Shown here one piece after another: positions 9,410 to 21,207 of a stretch of 64,000 bases of DNA. A model generated the notes under the pieces. The model saw only the letters and a list, made by a program, of their open reading frames with translations. It made no database searches and was not told where the DNA came from. A program made the position numbers and the translations under genes. How positions within the stretch are numbered: the first letter of the stretch is position 1; the number at the start of each line of letters is the position of its first letter. This DNA is from Castanea sativa (Eukaryota; Streptophyta; Magnoliopsida; Fagales; Fagaceae). Location of the stretch: assembly GCF_040712315.1 (NCBI RefSeq), contig NC_134016.1, positions 4,627,501 to 4,691,500 of the forward strand, written 5' to 3'.

Positions 9410-11843
9410 CTAGCCGATGTGCCCGCACGATGTGCGGATACATTATGATGTGCATAGACATCACTAAGAGCTTTCTAGATTAATAAGAATCTCCTAGTGT
9501 TTCTAATGGTGATATACAAGATTTAAAACCCCCTCCCCCAACTATTAAATTATCAAGAAAAAGAAATAAAAAAGAAAAGAAAAAGATATGTATGGCATCA
9601 AAGTATAATGCTCAATAAAAAACCATAGAATTATTATGAAACTATCCTATTAGATAATAATACATCATTAGATGCCGAAAAGATAATGTTTGGCACAAAA
9701 ACTAATTATGAGGAAGTATAGAACTAAAACAATTGGTGAGAAAAAGAACAACAAAATACCTATTTGAAGATGCAAGCAAGTTGATGTGTAGTAAGATAGT
9801 TAGCTTATCATTTAGTATAACATTCCTCTTTTCATCCTTATTCAAATCTTTATAAGAACGAAATTGTAGCTTATATGGCCTTGGAAATATTGCAATAGCT
9901 AATTTTGTTCAATTATAATCAATTGCAAATTTTTTGTTAGAAAATATATAGAAATTGTACAATTGTACATAAATCAAGTATAGAAAGTTACAATCTGAGC
10001 ATAGTAATGATTACTCTAATTAATACTCCCTCCGTTCCACTTAGTTTGTTCTGTTTGAAAAATCAAACTTTTTAAGGGAGCATCATTTATTGTCTTGTCT
10101 AACTTTTAAAAATGTATTAGTTTCCAAAACTACCCTTAAATAAATTTGTTGATTTTCTTTTCAAATGGAGTAGTTTTGAAAATTAAATAGGGGTATAATA
10201 GGAACATTAGTAAATTAATGACTTTTATTATTAGAAACAGGACAATAGTTTGGGACATCCCAAAATGGAATAGATGACAAACTAAGTGGGACGGAAGGAG
10301 TATATTTTTAATCCACTAGAGTACGTTGCGATGTTTGAATTAAGATTAATAAAAAAGTAGCAATAGTATCACATAATAACAACTACTCACACACATAAAC
10401 GTGTGTGCATACACAAAAATATATACAAATGCATAGAGGTTGTATTAAAACTCTTCGATTTTATCCCCAAAATAATAAAAAATTCTTTTGGATAAAACAA
10501 CTTTCTTAGCTCAAGAGCTCTCCTAAGTCCTAACACCACCAAGCTACACGTCATGGTTCTTCTTAATCTCTACCGCCAAAAAATTACACATTAAAATTAT
10601 TAGTAACAATATAAACGGATTAAAGTGCATGTATTTTCGTTAGGTTAAAGAAATGATCTTTCAAATTCTGTGGTTTTTCATTAGACATTTATCTTTTTGC
10701 AATTGACAAAGTGATTATTTTTTTTTTGTCGGACTCTTCAAGTGTTAATTCTTGTGATGGCTAAAACCTCATAAAACTTAAATAAAAATCAAGCAAATAA
10801 CAACATTTTTACATGTTACCTTTGCGAAAGTCTCCCTTTTGGATGTATCAAATCAATCAAGAAAAGCATTATATATGAATCAAGTTGTATATAACAATAC
10901 TGAAACATCAACTTAACAACTACGCAAATTTGGAAAAAGGAAAAAAAAAAAAAAAGGAAAAAAAGAAAGGAAAACAATAATTACGTTGATATCATTGAAG
11001 TTGCAATTATGTTTCTTTCTCTACAGATTGTGAAAGACATTGACGAATTTAGAAAATAAATTAACTATCTGCCAAAAAAGAAAAATTGGAAGATGTGGCA
11101 CCATAATGTTAGACACAAATAATTAGTAAAATTTATAATTTGATATTATGCTTCCCCAAAAGGCCATATGAATCAAGTATATGTAATAAAGGAACATCTT
11201 GGTAGTTGGTACCCGGAGGTAGAGAGAGAAGAAAATTATCATGAAGGGCAGGTATGTGCAAGGTGGGGAATATTGTTGATTGCCAACCCAAGTGAATGAA
11301 CATGTGCTTCCATGGAAGATTCTTTTGCCCTTGGATCCAGTACAAATTTAATGAGATGAAGATAATATTTCCTAGGAACGCAATAAGACAACATGTTATT
11401 TCTGCAAACTATACAACACATAATTATAATCTTAGCAAATAACAACATAAACATAGCAAAAGCAAAAGCAAAAGCTAAATGCATATTGTAACAGACAAAG
11501 AGGAGTAGGCGTGGTGTGTTCCTAAAAAAAAAAGAGATGGTGTGGTATGTTTTGGGAATTGGGAAACTAAACCTATGAAAATTTAAAAATAAAGAAGTTG
11601 AAGAAACGATGGCCAATTAAAACCTTTGGAGAGTGTGGTTAATTCAGAAAAGAGAAAGTCATTAACTATCTATTACTTGAAGTTTAATAAAACGAAGAGC
11701 CACTAGGAAAACGAAGAGTTTTTTTTTTTTTAATTTTTTGAGAAGATGGTGAGAATTTACTTTTCCTTTTCAAAGAGTGTGTCACTTGGCAAAACCTTAG
11801 ACCCTCACATGATGAAGTCTCTGCTTTTATATATATATATTGA
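9410..11843 (-). mobile_element. Non-autonomous Helitron (2.43 kb)
   Basis: On the minus strand the element begins TC (11843-11842) and ends CTAG (9413-9410). The 3' end is preceded by a GC-rich hairpin (CCGCAC-ATC-GTGCGG). It sits exactly between A and T, as Helitrons do. The paralogous spacers at 1377/1378 and about 29330 are uninterrupted there. No Rep/helicase reading frame is present, so it would depend on an autonomous partner. It contains a Stowaway-type MITE (10026-10300). The frames at 11133-11616 show no recognisable domain. Confidence 0.82.
10026..10300. mobile_element. Stowaway-type (Tc1/mariner) MITE, 275 bp
   Basis: The terminal inverted repeats are CTCCCTCCGTTCCACTTAG and, on the reverse complement of the right end, CTCCTTCCGTCCCACTTAG, flanked by TA dinucleotides. 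This is the classical Stowaway signature. It is nested inside the Helitron. Confidence 0.85.
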
Positions 11844-13515
11844 TTACATCACTGATATTTATAAGTATGATGGCATGGCCACTAGTGTACTTTTTAACCA
11901 TTGAATTTATTTAAAATGAATGGTTTAATAAATGTATAGCTCTGCATAATTAAAGCTCTATATACGAAGATGGGTTGAAAATTTGACCTTTTAGCGTAGT
12001 ACTAGTGTAGAATGTTATTCCTTGCAAAAGAAAGTCCCCCATAATAATAAGTGTAATGCCGGCTAGTCTACTATCTACAAGGTATGCTTTAGTACTAAAG
12101 TGTCTGTTATTATGGGGGTCGAAATCAGGCTCTTTTTTTTTTATTTTATTTTTTTAAACGATGTCATAAAATTAAGATAATTGACTTCAAAAGTGTTTTT
12201 TTTTAATTAAAAAAAAGGTTACTTTAAAAAGTTCCATTATTTATTTAGGAAAACTCATTCCTTTCAGGTAGCTGCCAATATTAGGTTTATTAAGATAAAA
12301 AGTAATCCCATATATATATATGTGTGTGTGTTTTCTCAAATTAAAAAAAAAGAAGAAGATAAAAAGTAAAATCTATCTCAAAAAAAAAAAAAAAAAAATT
12401 GATGGAACAATGTTTTCCCACGAACTTCCTATTCCACAACTTCCTATTCCACCGAACCTACACTAATTACATGGAGTTATTTTATTTAGGATAAAACTTA
12501 AGTATACCCCTTAGATGTAGTGTATTAGGTTCTCAATTTTTTTTTAGAGTTATTGGGTTCTCAATTAAATTTAAACACCCGGTTACAATAACATCATTTT
12601 TAAAAATAATTAAATTCAATGCAAATATGTATATGAATAGAACCGATGAAGCTTATGTATTGTACCTAAAATATGGTGTCTAAGTTTTACCATATTATTT
12701 ATTCATTTCACTTCTACTAGTAATGACCATTTTAAAGTCTATATTGTTAGGAGATTTTCCAGTTTATGCTTTATAATTTTTCTAAATGAAAAATGTCCAT
12801 ACAGCCTCTTGAACTTGAAGGAAGTTGCCCATGACACTCTCCTAAACTTTTATTTTAACCAAGTTACCCCCATGAACTTTATACAACTGCCAAATAAACA
12901 CCTTAGTTAGTCTCCTATTAAAACACAAACAAAATACACATGCATCTCGCGTGAACTTCAAACTGCCAAATTTTCAAGGGCTGAACCGTGTGAGAAGGAG
13001 AGAGACCTATGGCTCAGTTGAGGGGTGTATGAGCATTTTTCCCCTTTTCTAAGCCAAAATACACTTTACCCTCTAAAAAGATGAACTTTACTTCCTTAAA
13101 TTTTGAGATTGCTTCTAAATCTGCCAACAATTTTTAAAATTTACAATTTACGTCAACAAGTATTCCGAGATATGACCCTTCAAAGTCCTTCAGATTTTTG
13201 CCACCAAACCCAATAAAAGAAAATAACTCCATTTTTTTAGAAAAATTAGAAAAGAATATAAAGTTGAAAGTCTCTTTATAAAACATTAAAAAATTAATTA
13301 TTTCTTAAAACATTAAAACTTCAACTTAATTCTTAAACTAAAAACGTTGAAGAAATTTCATTTTTTTAGTTATATTTATTTGATTATTTCTATTTTACTA
13401 AAAAAAAAATTTTTCCTGTTTCGCCTAGTGTATGAAATAAGTCATTTTTTTCATTAAAAAAGTGAGTAAATGGAATTAGGTGTTAGTTTTAGTCACCTTA
13501 AAAAGGTACATGCAT
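11844..13515. repeat. SAD-array intergenic spacer, copy 2
   Basis: Aligns with 1378-3010 nearly end to end, so it is the second copy of the spacer. It contains poly-A/T tracts and a short TA/TG run near 12310. No gene is seen. Confidence 0.65.
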
Positions 13516-13560
13516 TAACTTTGTTGAGTTGGATGTACTAATTATGTTTTTTTTTTTTTT

Positions 13561-14050
13561 TTTTTAATTTGATAAACACACACACACATATATAGGGGAA
13601 GAGGGATGAGATAAGGGAATACACTCACACATCAACACCAAAACTGCATGCGGCAATTAATGTTGCGAAGCAAGTGATAAACTATTTCTCAACATCAGAC
13701 CTTACCGATGTGGAATGACTCAACAACATTGAGTATCTTTTTTTTTTTATTTGATAAATACACATGCACACACACACACACATATATAGGAGAAGGGAAA
13801 TGAGATAAAGGAATATACTCGCACACCAACACCAAAACTGCATGTGACAGTTAGTGTTGCAGAGCAAGTGATAAATCACTACTCAATATCACACCTTACC
13901 GATGTGGAATGACTTGACAACACTAAGTATCTCTTTTTTATTTGATAAACATACACACGCACACACACACACACACATATATAGGGAAAGGGGGATGAGG
14001 TAAGGAAATACATTCACACACACCAATACCAAAACTGCATGCAGCAACCT
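13561..14050. repeat. ~185-bp tandem repeat, about 2.6 copies
   Basis: Three successive blocks begin at about 13567, 13750 and 13940. Each has a T run, ttgataaa, a (CA)n run, atatatagg, and then the same ~100-base tail containing accttaccgatgtggaatg. The third copy is truncated. The paralogous spacers lack this array. Confidence 0.8.
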
Positions 14051-14248
14051 TCTAAGGCACCAAATGTACCAAGTTTGTGCATTAACGGTCTTAGTAATAG
14101 ATATTTGTTTACTTGTTTGAAAGGCATGTCTACTCTGAAATTTAGCATTTTAAAGCTCATTCTTTCCATGCTTTAAATTTAGTACTATATTGTTAAATTC
14201 AAAAACCTTCTTTTATAGCCATTAACCAATAAAACACATATTATTATT

Positions 14249-14624
14249 GTGTTAGGTTCAAGTTACACCTAGTGTAACATTATTTATTTTAATTGAATGT
14301 GAAGTTTGATAAATCCACCGTTAGATATATTATCTTTGTATATTCTCCATTTTTACAAAATTTCAAGATGATCAAACATTAATAGTCATGTCATCAATTA
14401 ATTGTTAAAATTCAAGTTTTTGTAGTTTGAAATAATGCATAAAAGATGAGTTTATGGATTGAATGATAAATTTCATCTGATTGGCATGAAAATTTGCATG
14501 CATGTTAAGAACATATAGAATATGTCATACAACAATTGGATTTTCAAAATATGAATTCAATAATAAATTATTGAGTGGTGTAACATTGCTTAGAATTACA
14601 CAAGGTGTAACTTGAACTTAGCCC
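14249..14624. mobile_element. MULE-type MITE (376 bp) with 9-bp target duplication
   Basis: The left end reads TTAGGTTCAAGTTACACC; the reverse complement of the right end reads CTAAGTTCAAGTTACACC. It is flanked by attattatt (14240-14248 and 14625-14633). The paralogue near 37451-37488 has only the ATT run with no insert. There is no coding capacity. A truncated relative lies at 29950-30176. Confidence 0.72.
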
Positions 14625-14633
14625 ATTATTATT

Positions 14634-15663
14634 ATATAATTTGCTAAATATATAGTCTTACACGGTTACACCCCATGATTTCTTTATGTAGCTTAGAGTA
14701 CTATATTGTTCATTTACTATTGTAAAGTATGGAGTTTTTTCTTTCTCTTTCTTTCCCCTTCAAATTTTTAAATTAAAAATTTCAAAATAATATGCTTTAG
14801 ACATAAAAATCTATTATAAAAAATTTCAATAACTTTAAAGTATTATTCGAGTTGAAACTCTGTCTTGTATAAACATAAGAAAGGGAAAAAAATATTAAAG
14901 CACACCAATTTATTAGTTCAATTATTAGTTTTTAGTTTACTTCAACTAAATCATTAATTTTGTTTAAACTTTTTAAAACATTAAAAGTTAATCTCAATTC
15001 TTTAACTAAACATTGATAAACTTTTTTTTAAGTTATATTTATTTTGTTTCTATTTTACTAAACCATATCAATTTTGATTTTTATTTTTATTTTTCTGTTT
15101 TGCTAAGTGTAAGAACTATGAAGTAAACTACTTTTTCTTTTTTGGTCTAAGAAAGTGAGTGAAATGTACGAGTGGATAGAGTTAATAGGTTTTAGTTTTA
15201 AGTTCACCTAAAAATTGGGCAGATTAACCTTCTTGTGCGCCAAATGTACGAAGTAAACCACCTGTGAATGCGCTTCTTCGTACCAGATAATGAGAGGGCT
15301 AGTTGGGTTTTGCTTAATGAACTAGGTTGTCCTTTATTCAAATTAAATTAGCCCATAAATTGCGGATAAATACTATTGAAAAATGAGCCAAACAAGTCAA
15401 GTCTAACCTCGCATGCATGATGCAACCAGAACATTTGTCTCAAGTAAAATCTTTGGTTATAAATAGATAGGGTTAAGAACAACACCAACTTATCCTTTAT
15501 GATTTAACAAATGATTTGTACATTATTTCGCTCATATGATCTGACATAAGGATTCTTTTTTTTTTTGGGTAGTTTATTTCAATTATAGCTAAGTGATATT
15601 GTTTGGTCTTCTTATAAAGAGAACTAAGCTTCAAACCTTTCTCCCCAATTGTTTTAATATTGA
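14634..15663. repeat. SAD-array intergenic spacer, exon-3-proximal part
   Basis: Aligns with 37489-38557 and carries no gene. It ends at the target site of the Pack-MULE. Confidence 0.6.
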
Positions 15664-16873
15664 AAAAAATGCAAAATTGGTCTTCTAATTATCAGTTTTT
15701 TTTATTTCAATTCTCTAACTTTCAGTTTTGTCATTTCAGTCCTCTAATTTTCAATTTTTGTCAATGCAGAATTCCGTTAAAACTCAATTAGTGGCTGCTG
15801 TTAATTGAGCCAAAACGACGTCGTTTTGGTTTTTTTTTTTTTTTTTAATAATAAATTTCGAATTTTAAAGAAAAAAAGGAAAATCTGTAAAAAAGAAAAG
15901 AATAGAAAAGAAAGCAAAGCGATGCAGTTTCATCTTAGATCTTAGATTTGCAACTACCAAAGGCTCTAGAAATCTGAAACATACAATTTCAAGTCTAAAC
16001 TCTTTGGCTTTTGATCCAAATAAAATAATAACTGTTTTATCCAAATTCATAAAAATTAAATAAAAACTCAACGCAACGTAAACATAACGGTAACCTTCAG
16101 AATTTCTGGTAGTATTTTTCCTTGTCCATTTTCCGAGCAACCAAACAGAGAGACATGAAGAAAAAGAAAATAGCTAGGAGTGAAAATTTAAGGAGCTTAC
16201 AACTCCGACATTAACTTTACTGGGACTGGGATCAGCCAAGAAAGCCTTCGTAACACCGAGAATCTGATCCTCTGCTGTAGGCTCCACGTTCCCCCATCAC
16301 GTTGACATCCACCTCGCTCGAATATCAGAGCTTCGATTTGTGACCCGCCTCGACATCACCGCTCGAAACGCCATCGTTTCTCACACTTTGTGTCTGAAAT
16401 AGTGAAAGAAAGGTGTACGGATCAGAAGTGTTTTGAAAAAAGAGCTAGCTGAGATCAAAACAAAGAAACCGATTCAGAAAGTGCTTCTGGAATAAGTGCT
16501 TTTGTTTAAAAGAAATCTTGATCTGTCCTTTCTTTTTTCTTTTTTCCTTTTTCCTAATATTATGCACTGTCACTGGAGTTCGGTGATGGAGTTCTGATGG
16601 AGTTCGGTGGTGGAGTTCTGAATCGGTTTCTTTGTCGTTCCCCTTAATTTTTTTTTTTTTTTTATTACAGATTTTCCTTTTTTTTTTTTCTTTAAAATCC
16701 GAAATTTATTATAAAAAAAAGAGCCAAAACTAACAACAGCGCTTAACTGAGTTCTAACGGAGTCTTGCATTGACAAAAATTGAAAGTTAGAAGACTAAAA
16801 TGACAAATTGAAAGTTAAAAGACTGAAATGAAAAAAACTAAAAGTTAGTGAGTTAATTTTACATTTTTACCCA
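15664..16873. mobile_element. Pack-MULE carrying an aspartate aminotransferase exon
   Basis: About 200 bases at each end form an imperfect terminal inverted repeat; both carry variants of tttcaatttttgtcaatgca and of an ACTCCGTTA block. The flanks are taatattga (15655-15663) and taatattta (16874-16882), a 9-bp target duplication of Mutator type with one mismatch. The unoccupied site taatattta is present at 38549-38557 and in the copy upstream of 26833. There is no transposase. The interior holds a captured host exon and intron (see 16201-16374). An internal inverted repeat (about 16462-16480 against 16616-16633) and short GGAGTTC repeats lie near the right end. Confidence 0.8.
16201..16374 (-). 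pseudogene. Captured aspartate aminotransferase exon 1 (mitochondrial type)
   Basis: The minus strand reads 58 in-phase codons from ATG at 16374 to a GTAAGC donor at 16200. The N-terminus, MAFRAVMSRRVTNRSS, is Arg/Ser-rich and acid-free like a mitochondrial presequence. The body contains NVEPTAEDQILGVTKAF and LADPSPSKVNVGV, the conserved start of plant aspartate aminotransferase, a PLP enzyme that exchanges amino groups between aspartate and 2-oxoglutarate. Codon 26, expected to be Trp, is TGA (16297-16299). About 300 bases of intron follow before the terminal repeat, and no further exon is seen. It is a transduplicated fragment, not a gene. Confidence 0.8.
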
Positions 16874-16953
16874 TAATATTTAAATAACAGAAAAAAAAAA
16901 AAAAAAAAAGTAACGGTGGAAAGAAACAAGGAAAATAAAACACATCTAATAAG

Positions 16954-17511
16954 CTAGCTATACCGCTCTACCAAAAATCCAGCTGAAAGGAATGGTGGTG
17001 CTTTTTGGGCCTTTGCCATTGCTCTCTCCTTTAGCCTTCTCATCCTTTGAGCCAACCTACACACATAGTCCTGGGCTTCTCGTCCCTCACTTGTAAGTCC
17101 AGTCAGCTTCTCTACCTTCCATTTAGCCACCAAAAGTTCCACAATTTCTCTACAGTCCCTAGCCGTGTAGACCCCAATCCTTGATGCAACGATAGCAAAG
17201 TGATCAAAAAGATTATGGTCGTGGCCATCATACATCAAATGGGCTGGCATTGAGATTTTCCTCTTCATCATGTCTGCGAAGGCTATTACCATTTTATTTG
17301 GATTGAGCTCAAAAAGCTTTTCAGCTATTTTTGTATAAGCACTTTCATGGCGCTTCTCATCTGAGGCAATTATGCCACATATTTGGGCAAGCTTTACTTC
17401 CCCATGTTGTATAGCCAGCTTTACTGTGTTCCCATGGGAGATAAATGCAGCTCGTTCTTGGAATGATGTGTAAATGGTCCAAAGGTATGGATTTTCCCCG
17501 GTGCCAATATT
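16954..17511 (-). pseudogene. SAD pseudogene exon 3 only
   Basis: The frame covers a whole desaturase exon 3: [18 protein letters not shown], then [15 protein letters not shown] with the second ExxH iron motif, [21 protein letters not shown], and [16 protein letters not shown]. The acceptor AG seen in paralogues has become AT (17513-17512). One base is missing near the end (..gaatggtggtg.. where the complete copy has ..gaatgatgggtg..), which replaces the usual SWISGRVV tail with [10 protein letters not shown]. Exon 2 survives only as its last 3 bases, and exon 1 is absent. The catalytic residues themselves are unchanged, suggesting recent inactivation. Confidence 0.88.
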
Positions 17512-18506
17512 ATAGGTCCAAAATGCATTAGACATTAACATGTTGAACTATATGAGTTTTGAGAGTATAGATGTCCATCCAATAGCTTTATAAATTTGCA
17601 GAGCATTTAACTTGGGAATAATATAGCAAGACTTAACTCGTCACTGTTAGGTTTTAGATGCAAACTCAATGTGACATTTTGTTAAAAGAGAGTTGTAGCT
17701 ATTGTATTTGAATTATGCTAGAAGTTTGGACAAAGAACTGACTGCAATTTTGAAAACCTAGAACTTTTTTTATTGGAATTGCACCTATTTGATAATCCAA
17801 TCTAATAATTAGAATAGTTAACCCCTAGGAAGCATAGATACTTCAAAATCTCTAACATGTCCATGTTGGACATGCCGGGAACACTTTTGCATGCTTTTCC
17901 TTATTAATTAGATATATTTTTTAAAATTTTGGTAGTTAATATTTATTTTGAAAACTTATAAATAAAAATGAAATGTGCATATAAGTAAATAAAATTAACT
18001 AATATATTAATTCATTGTGTTATATATCTCCACCATATTGAGTCCTAATTTTTTTTTTAAGAATTATTGTGCCATCTTGTCTCATGTCTTCACAAAGTAT
18101 ATATATAACTATTTAAAACGGTTTTCTTGCAGACAATAGGTGCTTAAGACTAAATCATGTTAATTTTTTTCTCTCATACATTTATTTAAGTTTTTTTATT
18201 TAATATTTTTTAAGAAGGTGTAAAAGGAAAAATTTGTTAAAATACTAGTTACATTATTAAAATCGTCTCATGTCTTCACAAAAAATATATATAATAATTT
18301 AAAACTTTTTTTCTTGCAGACAATAGGTGGTTAAGACTAAATCTTGTTAATTTTTTCTCTCATAAATTTCTTTAAGTTTTTATTTTAATTTATTTTATAT
18401 TTTAAGGTGTAAAAGGAAAAAAATTGTTAAAATACTAGTTAAATTATTAAAATCTTCATTTCTTAAAGTTAAAAAAGTTTTGAAATTCTTATGTTGCATA
18501 TCTTAC
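17512..18506 (-). other. SAD intron 2 with a 186-bp internal tandem duplication
   Basis: Aligns with intron 2 at 39108-39905. Bases 18081-18266 are repeated at 18267-18452; both copies start ctcatgtcttcacaaa and share cagacaataggtg. The paralogous intron has a single copy. Confidence 0.7.
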
Positions 18507-18838
18507 CATGTGCTAGACATTTACACACAAAGGGATATACCTTCACAAGTTTCTCTATGTGACTAAAAATTCTACCTGACCGCATTTAGCAATGAGAAGC
18601 ATGCCAACTTTGTTTAATGCTTTCTAATGAGCTAGCAGTGAGAAGCATGCCAACTTTGTTTAATGCTTTCTGATGAGCTTTGGCAAATTTATTTGGTTCT
18701 CTAAGTACCATTTTGGCCTAAAAGGGTTCATAAAAACAAGGTTAGCAAAATATTTATCTAAATTATGATTAATCCAGCCCACCCTAATACTTGTGCAAAA
18801 ACAAAACTGAAGCTTGCCATCCTTTCATTGATCCTAGG
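18506..18838. repeat. Inverted intron-1 segment joined to the exon 2 donor
   Basis: This is the reverse complement of intron-1 sequence, compare 5030-5320 and 41160-42000. It is followed at 18839 by the same intron region in normal orientation, giving an inverted duplication. The left joint falls within the sequence ccatg at the exon 2 donor. Within it a 46-bp unit is tandemly doubled (18588-18633, 18634-18679). Confidence 0.75.
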
Positions 18839-19230
18839 AGGTTTGAGTAAAGTAAGTGTCTTAGGTAAGATGGGTATTACAAGGGTTATTAATGCAAGGC
18901 ATTGTAATAGGTTTGAGATGGTCCTACACTATAAAAAGGATTTGCTATTTGCAACAAAACTTTTTCGACGGCTACAAAAAGCCATTGGAAAAACTAGCTT
19001 TTTCAATGACAAATCTCTTTCATCGAAAATGGCACTTAGAGAACCTAATAATTGGCCAAAGTTTCAATTTTGTTTTTACTTAGGTATAAGAGTGCGCTGG
19101 TTTAATCACAATTTTGGTAAAGTTTTTACTAACCTTGATTTGCTAAACCTTTCTAGGCCAAAATGGCACTTAGAGAACGTTATAAATTGGTCGAAGCTCA
19201 TTAAAGAGTATTAAATGAAGGGGGCATGCT
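18839..19230 (-). other. SAD intron 1 segment left of the LINE
   Basis: Matches 6548-6920 and 47920-48175 in direct orientation. The LINE interrupts it; the match resumes at 25318. Confidence 0.7.
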
Positions 19231-19277
19231 AATTTATTGTTGAACCCTTCTAAGTTGATTTATTGTATTTTGAGAGC

Positions 19278-21165
19278 ATGACAAGCGAGTTTGCTGTTAG
19301 GTCAAGGGAAGAAGATGAGGAACTACAAAGGAGCATGAAGGAAGTAAAAGAGAATAACCGAGACAGAGGCTCGTCAGAACCACTCACTCCGGGCTCGGGG
19401 GGAGGGGGGGATGGAGGATCCTATAAAGAAAAACTACTAGGGCTTATTCCTGGTGCATATGAGCAAGCTTTTGCTTTTGAGAATGGCATGGAGATCGAGG
19501 TGGAGTTCGATAACGAAGAAGAAGACCTGCTTCCAAGGGAGGTGGTGGTAAGATTATCGAGAGAAAGGAAAGCCAGAATCCGAGCTACCTAGAACAATGC
19601 TCTTATTGTCAAGGTATTCAGTGAAACTATAGGTTATTACTACCTTGTCTCACAACTAACCAAACTTTGAGAGCCTGTGGGGAAGATGGGTTATATCGAA
19701 CTTGGCCACGACTTCTTCCTCATCAAGTTTACACTGATGGAGGATCATTTGAGAGTCTTTAAGAATGACCCATGGTTTGTGGGTGGGCATTATCTATCCA
19801 TCAGATGCTGGGAACCTACCTTTATACCATCGTCGGAAAATCTATCCGCAATCGCTATTTGGATTCACCTTCCGGTACTACCCTTTGAATACTATGAAGA
19901 GTCAATCCTCCGAGATATCGGTAGGGCCATAAGACTAGTTCTTAGAGTGGACTCTCATACTGCACTGGAGGTTAGGGGCGGTTTGCATAGCTTTGTGTTC
20001 AAGTGAATCTTGACGAACCTATTGTGAAGACTATTAAGGTTGGTGGGATTAGGCAATCGGTTCAGTATGAAGGCATCAACTCCCTCTGTTTCTCTTGTGG
20101 CAGGGCGTATGGCACAAATCTGAGGGATGCCCATACAAAATACAATAGCTTGGCAAGACCAGAACAACGCCGGGACGGAGAATCAAATAGACCAGGAAAA
20201 GACATCAAAATAGGCCGAACCTGACAAAACTCCCTTTGGACCTTGGGTCCTTGTTGCACGGAAGAGGTAACCTAGAAAAGGGTGGGCAAAAGAAGCTAAT
20301 CCTCTAGCCCAATTTGGTTATGTTTACCAAAGCCCAACTAGGCCCACCAGTGCATTGAGCTCAGCAATGGGATTCGCCACACCAGGCCTTGATGCAAGAA
20401 AAAAACACCAAACTTTTACAGTTTTCTAAGCGCAAGATGCATTGCGTTCAGAGAAGGATAGCTCAAGCCATAGACCAGATCAATCCACACCAAAAGGCCA
20501 TGCCCCTAAAAGTAAAAATCCAGGAAGGGGTCACAAAGCTATGCAGGGTAGTCCGGTCAGAGAGCATCATGCCAACCCCCCCCCCCTCTAAGTGGAAAAT
20601 AGTGAATCCCAAACCTATTGTGGTAAAGCCAATCCAGATTTTTGAGATGAAAAATTCAGGTGACCTTAACCCAGAGACGATCTTTGAGGGATTCAAAGTT
20701 GGAGGATCATGTTCGGGAGGATCTTCATCGGCAGGTCCAGCAACTGAGTTCGTAGTTGGTGACCAGGAAGTGACGGACCTCCAAAGGGATATAGAGATGA
20801 GAAGTGCTTCCTCCGTTGATAAGAGCGGTGACAAGAATTATGAGAAGCAACCCCAAATCTATCAAGAACACGAATGGCAGTTTCTATCAGAAATCTCCAA
20901 TTGCCACTCCTCCAATGAAGATAAAGCATTCTGTAGTATGAAGACTGATGCTCTAAAAATTCCCAAGGGCTTACTTAAGAGAATTGATCCCTCCCTCCAA
21001 CCTAAGAAAATGGGTAAGGCAGATGAGGATGGAGAGGAATGCTCCTTGGAGGATCAAAATCAATTGATGGAGATTAATGGGACTAGTCTACCCAAGGAGG
21101 TGGAATCAGCAGAGGCAATCATGCAAGTTGACCAAGGAGGTGATGTTCCTTTGTCCCCTTGCTAA
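19278..21165 (+). pseudogene. LINE ORF1 (gag-like, DUF4283/zinc-knuckle), broken
   Basis: The frame opens at ATG 19278 (MTSEFAVRSREEDEEL..), an acidic Gly-rich leader, and stops at 19590-19592. The next part (about 19610-20006) has the DUF4283 pattern: FFLIKFTLMEDHLRVFKNDPW, WVGGHY-like and WIHLPVLPFEYYEESIL. The third (20003-20130) keeps the start of the knuckle (CFSCGRAYG) but the later His/Cys positions are lost. The last part (20389-21165) is a long hydrophilic tail. At least two frame changes separate the parts. In plant L1 elements this protein binds the RNA. Confidence 0.75.
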
Positions 21166-21207
21166 TTGTTTCTAGACTCTATCCTTTTTTATATGTTAAT
21201 AATGAAT

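Noticed and set aside
13561..14050. CRISPR-like spaced repeat
   Set aside because: The repeats are long, directly tandem with no unique spacers of even length, and the DNA is plant nuclear.
15865..16140. A 91-aa minus-strand protein in the Pack-MULE
   Set aside because: It lies in the captured intron after the GTAAGC donor and ends in low-complexity Phe-rich sequence.
16954..17541. A 195-aa desaturase starting [11 protein letters not shown]
   Set aside because: The first ten or so residues come from intron 2 upstream of the mutated acceptor; exon 3 alone cannot make the enzyme.
20463..20929. Minus-strand frames within LINE ORF1
   Set aside because: They are opposite the ORF1 coding strand and show no domain.
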